NCBI RefSeq assembly: GCF_024734385.1
Contig: NZ_JANHAP010000003.1
Location: 186,001 to 250,000, forward strand
DNA length: 64,000 bases
Direction of reading: 5' to 3'
Source of the DNA: Dasania sp. GY-MA-18
GTDB lineage: Bacteria; Pseudomonadota; Gammaproteobacteria; Pseudomonadales; Dasaniaceae
Shown: positions 56,813 through 64,000 of the stretch, piece after piece
How positions within the stretch are numbered: position 1 is the first letter of the stretch
Layout: each line of letters begins with the position of its first letter
Translations under genes and position numbers: made by a program
The notes under the pieces: model-generated
Seen by the model: the letters and a program-made list of their open reading frames with translations, nothing else
Told to the model about the DNA's origin: nothing
The model's database searches: none

Positions 56813-56840
56813 GCTCCGCTCTTTTGAGTGGAGCTTTTTT
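56813..56840 (+). terminator. Intrinsic terminator after the receptor gene
   Basis: GCTCCGCTC-TTTT-GAGTGGAGC stem (one G-T pair) followed by six T. Confidence 0.9.
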
Positions 56841-57012
56841 CTTGGCGTAGGCTATTATTGGGCGCTGTATATAGGGAGTGGCCATGATTTGCGCTAGGCA
56901 ACGCGACCTTGCTGCAAATTTATTAATACGGATTTTTTATAGCTAGAGCAATGCCAGTATTACCATGAGCTAAATTAAACGCTAGGTGCTAGCGCGTAAA
57001 GTGAGATCTATC

Positions 57013-57972
57013 ATGCATGAACATAATCTACAGGCTTGGCAGCACGAACATACCTTTGATCAGGATCAGCGCCGCCCCGGCGAGTCTAAAACATTAATCG
57101 TAATTGCTATTACCGCCATTATGATGGTGGTAGAAATTAGCGCGGGCATACTCTACGGTTCCATGGCTTTGTTAGCCGACGGCCTGCATATGGCCTCGCA
57201 CACCGTGGCCTTAGCTATTACCGCCTTTGCCTATATTTATGCTCGGCGCCACGCCAGTAATCGCGGCTTTAGTTTTGGCACCGGCAAGGTGAATGCCTTA
57301 GGTGGCTTTACGGGGGCGTTAGTACTGGTTATTTTTGCTGTGTTTATGGTGGTTGAGAGTATTGAGCGTTTGCTTAACCCCGTCGCTATAGTGTTTAACC
57401 AAGCCATTGCCGTTGCGGTATTGGGTTTGCTGGTTAATGCGCTGTGTGCGTTTATCTTAGGCGTTCATGACCATGACCATGACCATGACCATGATCATGA
57501 TCACGGTCATCATGATAGCCACGATCACCATCACGATCACAATTTAACGTCAGCTTACCTGCATGTGTTGGCCGACGCCCTAACCTCGGTACTAGCTATA
57601 GTGGCCCTGGTTGCTGCTAAATATTATGGCTTTATGTGGATGGATCCGGTGATGGGCATAGTGGGAGCAATATTAATAGCGCGTTGGTCCTATGGTTTAT
57701 TGAAAACTACCAGTGCCGTGTTGCTGGATAAGCAGGCACCTAAACCTTTGCGTGAACACATAAAGCTAGCCTTAGAAGGCGATGATGACAGCCGTGTGAC
57801 TGACCTGCATGTGTGGTCTATAGGGCCCAATATTTACTCGGCACTGATTACCGTGGTCGCTCATAATCCTGCCACAGCTAATGACTATAAGGCACGTTTG
57901 CCTGCGTCTTTGGGCTTAGTGCATGTGACTGTAGAGGTGCATGTGTGTGATCAGCATGAAAGTGTAAATTAA
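57013..57972 (+). CDS. dmeF: Cation diffusion facilitator, DmeF-like Co/Ni exporter
   Basis: 319 residues from ATG 57013 (MHEHNLQAWQHEHTF, matching DmeF starts); GTGAG precedes it. Six membrane segments are predicted. The metal sites of the CDF fold are seen as ALLADGLHMASHTVA (HxxxD-like) and LHVLADALTSVLAIVAL. Between helices 4 and 5 is a His/Asp-rich loop of about 26 residues with six HD repeats. The C-terminal domain carries DLHVWSIGPN. It exports divalent metal, by family Co(II)/Ni(II), from the cytoplasm. No RcnR/CsoR-type regulator gene is adjacent. Confidence 0.87.
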   Translation: MHEHNLQAWQHEHTFDQDQRRPGESKTLIVIAITAIMMVVEISAGILYGSMALLADGLHMASHTVALAITAFAYIYARRHASNRGFSFGTGKVNALGGFTGALVLVIFAVFMVVESIERLLNPVAIVFNQAIAVAVLGLLVNALCAFILGVHDHDHDHDHDHDHGHHDSHDHHHDHNLTSAYLHVLADALTSVLAIVALVAAKYYGFMWMDPVMGIVGAILIARWSYGLLKTTSAVLLDKQAPKPLREHIKLALEGDDDSRVTDLHVWSIGPNIYSALITVVAHNPATANDYKARLPASLGLVHVTVEVHVCDQHESVN

Positions 57973-57998
57973 GGCGTCAAATAAGTTTTATAAAAGCG

Positions 57999-58790
57999 TT
58001 AGCTGTTTATAGGCTGCTGCAATATATTGATACAAGCATCGCTATGGCTGTTTACTAAAAAGTGACTGGCCCCGGCTATGCAATGGATTTGGCTATGGGG
58101 AGTGTGCTCAGTAATTAGCTGGGCTATGGTTTTTAATATGGGGTTGGATTGGTCGCCATAAATCACTTGGGTGGCAATATTGAGTTGGCTTAAATCTCTC
58201 AAGTTATAGCTTAGTGCCATGCATTGCTGCCAATGCTTTATATTAAGTTGGGTTAAGGGCGGCATACTGTTTTGGATAAATTCAGGCAGTGAGGCGTAGC
58301 TGTTTTCGCCACCCCAAAAGTCTATGACTTTGGCGCAGGCCTGTGGCTGCTGTTGGGCAATAGTTAGTTTGTAGTCGGCTACAAACTGATTAAGTATGGT
58401 TAACTCTGCCTGAGTGCGTTGCTGGTATTGTAATAACCATCCAGATACTGGCTCAAATAAACTGAGCTTGCTGAGTGCCAAGGTGTTTTCTAAGGCCAGT
58501 GCTAAGGCGACTACAGCACCGTAGGAGTGGCCGACTATATGTGCGGGTTGATCGCTGAGGCTAGTTACAATCTGCTTAATCAGTGCTGTTTCGCCGCTTA
58601 TGTCGGCGGGGTTGCTATTGGCTAGTGGCGGCGCACCGCCGTGGCCGGGTAGCTTAATGCTAATGCAGAGATATTTGTTGCTGAGTTGCTCACAATATTT
58701 TTTCCACGTGTTATAGCTGGCAAATGAACCGTGTATAAAAACGATAGGCGGGCCTGAGCCTTGTTGCTCAAAATAGGGCTGTATATTCAT
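57999..58790 (-). CDS. Alpha/beta hydrolase
   Basis: 263 residues. The oxyanion region PIVFIHGSFASYNTWKKY, the nucleophile elbow IVGHSYGAVVALAL, the acid near VIYGDQSNPI and the histidine in IAGASHFLVNSH form a complete triad. No signal peptide. Substrate unknown. The gene is convergent with dmeF, and 75 bp separates it from the OsmC gene upstream. Confidence 0.85.
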   Translation of the reverse strand: MNIQPYFEQQGSGPPIVFIHGSFASYNTWKKYCEQLSNKYLCISIKLPGHGGAPPLANSNPADISGETALIKQIVTSLSDQPAHIVGHSYGAVVALALALENTLALSKLSLFEPVSGWLLQYQQRTQAELTILNQFVADYKLTIAQQQPQACAKVIDFWGGENSYASLPEFIQNSMPPLTQLNIKHWQQCMALSYNLRDLSQLNIATQVIYGDQSNPILKTIAQLITEHTPHSQIHCIAGASHFLVNSHSDACINILQQPINS

Positions 58791-58865
58791 GAGGCAGCTA
58801 CTTGCTTAGTTGAAAGTAGCAATAACTATAGCTGTTGCTTTGCCGCTATAACAGCCCGACTAGAT

Positions 58866-59303
58866 TTAGCTGGCGCTGCTAATCTCGCACTGTAGTTGTG
58901 ACTGCGAAGTCATAGAATTTAACACTAAGCAGCTTTGTTCAGCCTTATGTAATAGTTTTTCTGCTTTGTCTTTATCTTGTGGGTCAGTGATTAGCAGTTT
59001 GACAGTAGTGTCGATACGGGTGAACTGCATGCTGCGCTCAACCTTATCTAAGGTGCCTTGCGATTGGCAGTCAATCTGCTGCCAGGAGAGCTTTGAGGCA
59101 TTGGCAATGGCGCGAAAAGATAAAACAAAACAGCTGGCCACTGAGGCCATTAATAAATCTTCTGGTGACCATAGGTCGCCGGGGCCGTCAAAGTCTTTGG
59201 GCGGGGCGCAAGTGAGTGTAGGTAAATTATCGCTGGCTAGTTCTAGGTTGGTCTGTTCTTCAGCGCGGGCGGTCACGGTGTAGTGATGGGGTAAAGGCTG
59301 CAT
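58866..59303 (-). CDS. OsmC family peroxide reductase-like protein
   Basis: 145 residues from ATG at 59301-59303, which has GAGAG upstream; the longer frame to 59378 has no support. It has a YhfA/OsmC-like fold with two cysteines: SPEDLLMASVASCFVLSFRA carries the first, and AEQSCLVLNSM the second near the C-terminus. These could form the peroxidatic pair. Likely role is organic hydroperoxide detoxification. Confidence 0.87.
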   Translation of the reverse strand: MQPLPHHYTVTARAEEQTNLELASDNLPTLTCAPPKDFDGPGDLWSPEDLLMASVASCFVLSFRAIANASKLSWQQIDCQSQGTLDKVERSMQFTRIDTTVKLLITDPQDKDKAEKLLHKAEQSCLVLNSMTSQSQLQCEISSAS

Positions 59304-59410
59304 GGTTGCTCTCTTTGCAATAAAGGTATGGTTATGCAGTATAGTTGTTCGCGCTAGCGAGTAATTGATATAGCTCAAAAAGTGGGCTTATCCCTAAGCC
59401 ACAGCTATGG

Positions 59411-61303
59411 TTAGCTATTAATTTGCTCAGTGACTGCGCGGTGGGCCGCGTCAAACGCGCCATTAACATAGGCGTAGGCACAGGCGTCAGAGTTGGCGAT
59501 AGAGATGCGCCCGATTTGAGCCCGGCCAGCAATATGCGGGCCGTTATTTCTATTCCAATCCTTGGGTTCAAACAGCTCGTTATATTCATAGGCGTAGCCA
59601 TGGGGCCAGCGGTTCACAGTAATGGCGGCTATCTCTTTAACGGCATCAAAGCCGTAGGGTGATAGTGCGCCATCCAATATGCTGAATAAATCTTTTTCAA
59701 AATCTTGGAAAGAAAGTTGGTACAGCTGCTGCCGACCACGTTTATGTTGTTCGCGTCCTGTTAAACCCTGATAGGGGGCGGTGGGAACCATGCTGCAGTG
59801 CAGCACTATAGGTTGGTCGGGATTTTGCGCAAACTGGTAGCCGCCCATGCTAACAGGGAAGTCCAGCTCAACATTGTGAAACAGTGGATTGTTGGGAATA
59901 TGAAAACCACTGTAACCGGCTTTGGCAAAAGCGCGCCAGTTTTTCACCGCAACATTGGCATATACCAACGGTACTTTGCTGGCATAGCCTATGGCGGTTT
60001 TTTGCTGCTCTGACACTTCAGGACAAATGTGGGGAATGATATTGTTGTAGCAAGCCATGATGCAGTGCTTAGCCTGTACTCTAAAGCTTTGCCCTTGTTT
60101 CACATAGCTGATGTTAACGTGTTGGCTATCCTGACTGTGCTGCACTTTAACAACGGTGCTGTTTAGGCGTAAGCGCACAGGGGAGTCACTTTTATCTAAG
60201 CGGCTGTAATCGATCTTGTTGAGCACCAGCTCTTCCATGTTTGTTCCGGCCATACTTGCGGGTATCAGCCTGCGTACCAAGGCGCGAGCTATGCCGGCAT
60301 TGCCATCGGGGAAGTGGTAAATATAGGGCTCTTCATCGCCTACATGGGTGTTAATATCATCGTAGTTAATGCCTAGCCGTTCAGTGCCTGGCATGCCCAT
60401 ACGCACGGCTTCCAGCGTTGAGAGTGCGTCCCAGCCTACGCCCCACAGGCCTTTCAGATTGCCATTAAAGGTGTTGATGGCTTCGTGCGTGAGTTTGGCG
60501 TACTGCTTAAGAAAATCGTAATAGCTGAGCTTGCGTAAGCGCTCTATTTTTTCTGCATAGCTCCAGGCTGGCAGAGTGATATCCTGTGAATCATTAAGAT
60601 AATTTAATAGGCTTTTTTTGGCGCTGTCTGAAATGGGGTAGCTGTCTATAGTGTCTTTTAATGAGGCTAGTTTTTCACCGTGCCAGCTAAAAGGGTTTTC
60701 GGCCAATACATTTTTGCCATAGTGCTGTTCGCTAAAATATAAGCCGTATTTTAAGCCCCATTTTTTTTTGAAATTACTGTCGTAATAATCATTAAAGCGA
60801 GCAGTGTCTATAGCCAGATCTTTTAATAGCTGTGCCGATGCTTTAGAAAAACCCGAAGGTGTATCTATGGATTGGCTGCCGCCATAGCTAATCAGTTGCT
60901 TGCCATCCACGGTAAATTCATTGCGCTTGGCGTGGCCGCCAAAGTCATCGTGGTTTTCTATAATTAATATGCGGCTGTGGGCGCCAGCCTGCTGTTGAAA
61001 TAACAGCGCGGCACTTAGCCCGGAGAGACCACCGCCGACCACCACTAAATCGTAATCGCTATCAGTTTGCTGGCTGGGTATAGGCCATTGTTTGCCCTGC
61101 CAGGCGATTGAGTGCGCCACTTCAAATGCACCCTTGTGGGTGCCACGCAGGCCGGTAAGCGCCGGGGGATAATAAGCAGGGCTGGCCTGGGCTGCTGTGT
61201 TGTTAGCTAGGGCGCTTAGCGGGGAGCTAATGGCACTGGCTCCCAAGCTTAAGGCCATGCCATTAAGAAAGTCGCGGCGATCAATAGCGGGCTTGTTAGA
61301 CAT
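59411..61303 (-). CDS. Tat-exported FAD amine dehydrogenase, SpdH-like
   Basis: 630 residues. The N-terminus has a twin-arginine signal (DRRDFLNGMALSLGASAI). The FAD site is DLVVVGGGLSGLSAALLF with IENHDDFGGHAKRNEF. The overall layout resembles spermidine dehydrogenase SpdH of Pseudomonas, a periplasmic polyamine dehydrogenase. The last part (GRAQIGRISIANSDACAYAY) is the second FAD-binding stretch. It follows the exported cupin gene by 12 bp. Substrate is inferred from similarity only. Confidence 0.82.
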   Translation of the reverse strand: MSNKPAIDRRDFLNGMALSLGASAISSPLSALANNTAAQASPAYYPPALTGLRGTHKGAFEVAHSIAWQGKQWPIPSQQTDSDYDLVVVGGGLSGLSAALLFQQQAGAHSRILIIENHDDFGGHAKRNEFTVDGKQLISYGGSQSIDTPSGFSKASAQLLKDLAIDTARFNDYYDSNFKKKWGLKYGLYFSEQHYGKNVLAENPFSWHGEKLASLKDTIDSYPISDSAKKSLLNYLNDSQDITLPAWSYAEKIERLRKLSYYDFLKQYAKLTHEAINTFNGNLKGLWGVGWDALSTLEAVRMGMPGTERLGINYDDINTHVGDEEPYIYHFPDGNAGIARALVRRLIPASMAGTNMEELVLNKIDYSRLDKSDSPVRLRLNSTVVKVQHSQDSQHVNISYVKQGQSFRVQAKHCIMACYNNIIPHICPEVSEQQKTAIGYASKVPLVYANVAVKNWRAFAKAGYSGFHIPNNPLFHNVELDFPVSMGGYQFAQNPDQPIVLHCSMVPTAPYQGLTGREQHKRGRQQLYQLSFQDFEKDLFSILDGALSPYGFDAVKEIAAITVNRWPHGYAYEYNELFEPKDWNRNNGPHIAGRAQIGRISIANSDACAYAYVNGAFDAAHRAVTEQINS

Positions 61304-61315
61304 AGGGCTGAGCTC

Positions 61316-61780
61316 TTAATCCATGGGCTTATCGGGTGAGTAGATCACATAGATTTTGGTATAGCCTGGGGTGTCCCAAATACCAGTCCACTCTTTAGCA
61401 ATGGTGACGGCATCGCCAGCTTTGATTTCGGTGACTGTGCCATCGCTAGAGGTTAGTGTGACGCCGCCTTCTAAAAAGTACATATACTCATCAACGCCGT
61501 AAGGCTCAGTAATTTCAAAGCGGCCAGCTTCGGCTTTATACATGCCGCTAACAAATTTTTTGTCGCTGCTTAGCAGTGAAACTACATCTAAAGCTTGAGT
61601 GCCGTTGTCGCGTTTTTCAATAATCACATCGGGGCGTTTAAAAATATCCCCGGCTATATCTTGCTGAGTCATCACGGCGGGTTTTGCAAGCTTGTTTTCT
61701 GCGGCGCTGGCAGACAGACTGCTTAGGCTGGCGATGGTGATAGTGCTGGCTATCAATAGTGCGTGTTTTAGGGCTGGCAT
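61316..61780 (-). CDS. Exported cupin-domain protein
   Basis: 154 residues. A Sec signal peptide (ALLIASTITIASLSSLSASAAE, cleaved near residue 27) precedes a cupin fold of the ureidoglycine aminohydrolase/DUF861 type. It shows RFEITEPYGVDEYMYFLEGG, IKAGDAVTIAKEWTGIW and TPGYTKIYVIY. Only part of the classical histidine set is present, so metal binding is uncertain. It probably shares a transcript with the following SpdH-like gene; both products should be periplasmic. Confidence 0.82.
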   Translation of the reverse strand: MPALKHALLIASTITIASLSSLSASAAENKLAKPAVMTQQDIAGDIFKRPDVIIEKRDNGTQALDVVSLLSSDKKFVSGMYKAEAGRFEITEPYGVDEYMYFLEGGVTLTSSDGTVTEIKAGDAVTIAKEWTGIWDTPGYTKIYVIYSPDKPMD

Positions 61781-61911
61781 TATTATTGTCCTTAGCCACT
61801 AGGGCTGTTTTTTGTATTAACTCATCTTTGTGTTTCTCCCCAATATTGTCAACCGCCTGTATGTATGGGCTATAAGTTTTTTGTCATGTTGTGTCAGCAA
61901 ATGCTAGGCAT

Positions 61912-61942
61912 AAAAAAAGGAAGGCTAAGCCTTCCTTTTTTT
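61912..61942 (-). terminator. Intrinsic terminator after the chemoreceptor gene
   Basis: Perfect 14-bp stem: seven A plus GGAAGGC paired with GCCTTCC plus seven T, loop TAA. On the - strand it ends in a T7 run just downstream of the chemotaxis gene. It can work in both directions. Confidence 0.92.
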
Positions 61943-61962
61943 GCTAACGCATGTTTGTTTTT

Positions 61963-63606
61963 TTATTGGGTTTTAAATTCATTTACCAAGCTGGCTAAGC
62001 GGTTGGACACATCTTTAAGCTGTGAACTGGCTTGATCAATTTCGGCCACGGAGTGTTCTGAACTTTTGGCAACGTCAGAAATATTAACCACGTTATGGGA
62101 TATTTCCTGGGATACGGTTTTTTGTTCGTCAGTGGCGGCGGCGATTTGCGAGTTCATTTCGTTGATCAGCTGTACGGCCTTGGCTATAGCCGTTAATGAC
62201 TGGCCAGCTTTGGCGGCGCGCTCCAGCGTGCGGCTCATTTCGTCGGTGCCTTCTGACATAGACTTAACCGCTTCCTGTGCACCACTTTGCAGGCGCTCTA
62301 TCATTTGCTGAATTTCCTGCGTGGATTCGGCGGTGCGCTGTGCTAATGAACGTACCTCATCGGCAACAACCGCAAAGCCGCGGCCCTGTTCGCCCGCTCT
62401 GGCAGCTTCGATAGCGGCATTAAGTGCTAGTAGGTTAGTTTGTTCGGCAATGCCGCGTATAACGTCTAACACGGTGCCTATGGCAGAGCTGTCGGTTTCA
62501 ACACGATTAATCACTTCGCTAGAGGCGTTAATGCGACTGGCTAAGCTGTTAATAGAGTTGATGGTTTCTTCTAATACCGCATTACCATCAATGGTTTCGC
62601 GGTTGGCGTCATTGGCGGCGCTGGCAGCTTGTGAGGCGTTGCGGCTAACTTCTTCTATGGCGTGGGTCATTTCAGTGGTAGCGGTGGCGACCTGGTCTGT
62701 TTCGCGCGTTTGTACTTTGACGCCTTCACGGGTGATCTCAGTGTTATTAGACAGTGAGTTGGCAAAGTCTTGAATTTGGAAACTGGTGTCACGTACATCC
62801 GCCAGTATGCCGCTAAAGCGGTTAACCATGCGCTGGAAGGCTGCTGCTACTTCACCGATTTCATCTTTTTGCTCTATGCTGATTTTAACGGTGAGGTCTT
62901 GGTCGGCATCCACCTGCTGGATTAAGGCGCGTAATTCGTTTAGCGGCTTGGAGATAGAGCGGCCCACGATAATGCCGGATACGGTCATCAGCACGGCGGC
63001 AATCAGGCCTAAGGTAATCAATAGATTAAAAGAGTCGTCGTAAATGCTTTGGGCGTTTTGGCGCTCTTGTTTGGCGATATTTAATTGCAACTCGATTAAG
63101 GCGGCAATCTCTGTGGCGATAGGGTCGGTGTATTCGAATAGGTCACCGTTGTAGTCGGTGATCAAGGTGTCACCGTATTCGTCAAAAGCCAAGGTGCTGC
63201 CCATGCTGGCTAATATTTCAGCAGCTTCGTCGATAATGGTGTCGGCGGCACCAAATTTGGAATTGGTAGATTCAACCAGCTTGCGCTCCTCCTCATTAAG
63301 ACGGCTACGGGTATAGCTGGCCCAATTGGTTTTAATCATCTCCTCGCCTTTACGCAGTTCTTTTAAGGCTTCATCAGGGTTTTTCAGGCCATTATCGGCC
63401 TTGTTAATAGCGTTAATAATATCGGTATAACCATCCATAATGGATTTTAGCTGGGTAAGCGGTACTACCCGGTCATCATAGATGCGGCCCACGCCATTAT
63501 TAATAGTTGAGAAAGAGGAGAGTGAAGAGATGACCAATAGAATAATAATGATCAGTGGCACAGCTACCAAAACGGCAAGGCGTTGGCCCACACTAAGTCT
63601 ATTCAT
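61963..63606 (-). CDS. Methyl-accepting chemotaxis protein
   Basis: 547 residues. Transmembrane helix 1 is at about 9-29 ([19 protein letters not shown]), followed by a helical four-helix-bundle periplasmic sensor (4HB_MCP type, about 30-190), helix 2 near 192-214, and a HAMP domain ([34 protein letters not shown]). The signalling domain has the hairpin [20 protein letters not shown]. No CheR-tethering pentapeptide is at the C-terminus (EFKTQ). The ligand is unknown; no other che genes are adjacent. Confidence 0.94.
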   Translation of the reverse strand: MNRLSVGQRLAVLVAVPLIIIILLVISSLSSFSTINNGVGRIYDDRVVPLTQLKSIMDGYTDIINAINKADNGLKNPDEALKELRKGEEMIKTNWASYTRSRLNEEERKLVESTNSKFGAADTIIDEAAEILASMGSTLAFDEYGDTLITDYNGDLFEYTDPIATEIAALIELQLNIAKQERQNAQSIYDDSFNLLITLGLIAAVLMTVSGIIVGRSISKPLNELRALIQQVDADQDLTVKISIEQKDEIGEVAAAFQRMVNRFSGILADVRDTSFQIQDFANSLSNNTEITREGVKVQTRETDQVATATTEMTHAIEEVSRNASQAASAANDANRETIDGNAVLEETINSINSLASRINASSEVINRVETDSSAIGTVLDVIRGIAEQTNLLALNAAIEAARAGEQGRGFAVVADEVRSLAQRTAESTQEIQQMIERLQSGAQEAVKSMSEGTDEMSRTLERAAKAGQSLTAIAKAVQLINEMNSQIAAATDEQKTVSQEISHNVVNISDVAKSSEHSVAEIDQASSQLKDVSNRLASLVNEFKTQ

Positions 63607-63746
63607 GATTAATACCTGTTCTCTTGTAATGCATTGCGCAAATGATTAAGCGATTCCGTGAAAGTAGATGTCGGCCAATGAGCCAATGCCTTTAATGTTT
63701 AATTACTTATAGCGACATTAGGCTAAACATTAGCAGGCACTTGGTC

Positions 63747-64000
63747 TCAACAGTGTAGCTGTTTTACACCATTTTGAGTGGCTAACAATAATATATCCGC
63801 AGGGCGTTGGGCAAATAGGCCGTTAGTAACCACTCCGGTAATTTGATTGATGGCGCTTTCTACCGCCAGGGCGTCGGCAATAGCAAAATTATAGACATCG
63901 AGAATGATATTGCCGTTGTCAGTGCTTACGCCTTGACGGTAGACCGGGTCACCGCCTAACTTCACCAACTCACGTGCAACATGGCTGCGGGCCATGGGGA
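63747..64000 (-). CDS. rpiA: Ribose-5-phosphate isomerase A, C-terminal part
   Basis: The frame is open to the window edge and the gene continues beyond 64000. Visible residues match the RpiA C-terminus: [52 protein letters not shown] and a final [10 protein letters not shown]. The enzyme interconverts ribose-5-P and ribulose-5-P in the pentose phosphate pathway. The methionine at 63993-63995 is internal, not the start. Confidence 0.93.
   Translation of the reverse strand, partial: PMARSHVARELVKLGGDPVYRQGVSTDNGNIILDVYNFAIADALAVESAINQITGVVTNGLFAQRPADILLLATQNGVKQLHC

Noticed and set aside
57471-57545. CRISPR-like or regulatory repeat
   Set aside because: The repeats are in-frame His/Asp codons inside the metal exporter gene.

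Overview
The window looks like chromosomal DNA of a free-living, probably marine gammaproteobacterium related to Pseudomonas and the Cellvibrionales. This is inferred from gene order and protein family types, not from a marker gene. No rRNA, tRNA, CRISPR array, phage or transposase was seen.

Positions 1-12000 are a surface polysaccharide (O-antigen or capsule) locus on the + strand. It holds a WbpE-like aminotransferase, three GT4 glycosyltransferases, a Wzx flippase, a Wzy polymerase, and a complete PglC-PglD-PglE-PglF set that should make UDP-N,N'-diacetylbacillosamine and load it on undecaprenyl phosphate. From 1 to about 9950 the DNA is visibly AT-richer than the rest, as is common for horizontally exchanged polysaccharide loci. 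hldE (ADP-heptose synthesis) follows at 12149.

Positions 13673-29661 hold a leftward gshB-tonB-yqgE-yqgF block next to a rightward pilG-pilH-pilI-pilJ-pilK-chpA-chpB-chpC chemosensory operon for type IV pili. This is the gene order known from Pseudomonas aeruginosa. A strong terminator closes the operon.

Positions 29700-31490 carry a PuuB/DadA-like FAD oxidoreductase behind two matching inverted-repeat sites and a long structured leader. Positions 31491-36899 are a leftward SAM-cycle operon (sahR-metK-ahcY-metF-rsmE). Its first gene encodes an ArsR-methyltransferase regulator of the SahR type, and a perfect 28-bp palindrome lies just upstream. Heptamer repeats with 7-nt spacing occur on both sides of the metF-rsmE end. 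Positions 37045-42613 are the central carbon cluster tkt-epd-pgk-fba, with a REP-like palindromic element between pgk and fba.

Positions 42703-54344 are mixed housekeeping and accessory genes: two GGDEF/EAL proteins, hydrolases, an FAD-linked 2-hydroxyacid dehydrogenase, VOC and DOPA-dioxygenase family proteins, a CNNM/CBS membrane protein, a GFA family protein, an FMN reductase and a Bcr/CflA exporter. Positions 54456-57972 carry a Fur-box-controlled FecA-like TonB-dependent receptor and a DmeF-type metal exporter. The right end has an alpha/beta hydrolase, an OsmC protein, an exported cupin with a Tat-exported SpdH-like amine dehydrogenase, a methyl-accepting chemotaxis protein, and the 3' part of rpiA, which runs off the window.

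The clearest points for follow-up are the SahR operon and its operator, the twin operators and leader ahead of the PuuB-like gene, the 7-bp repeat arrays, and the bacillosamine-primed polysaccharide locus.
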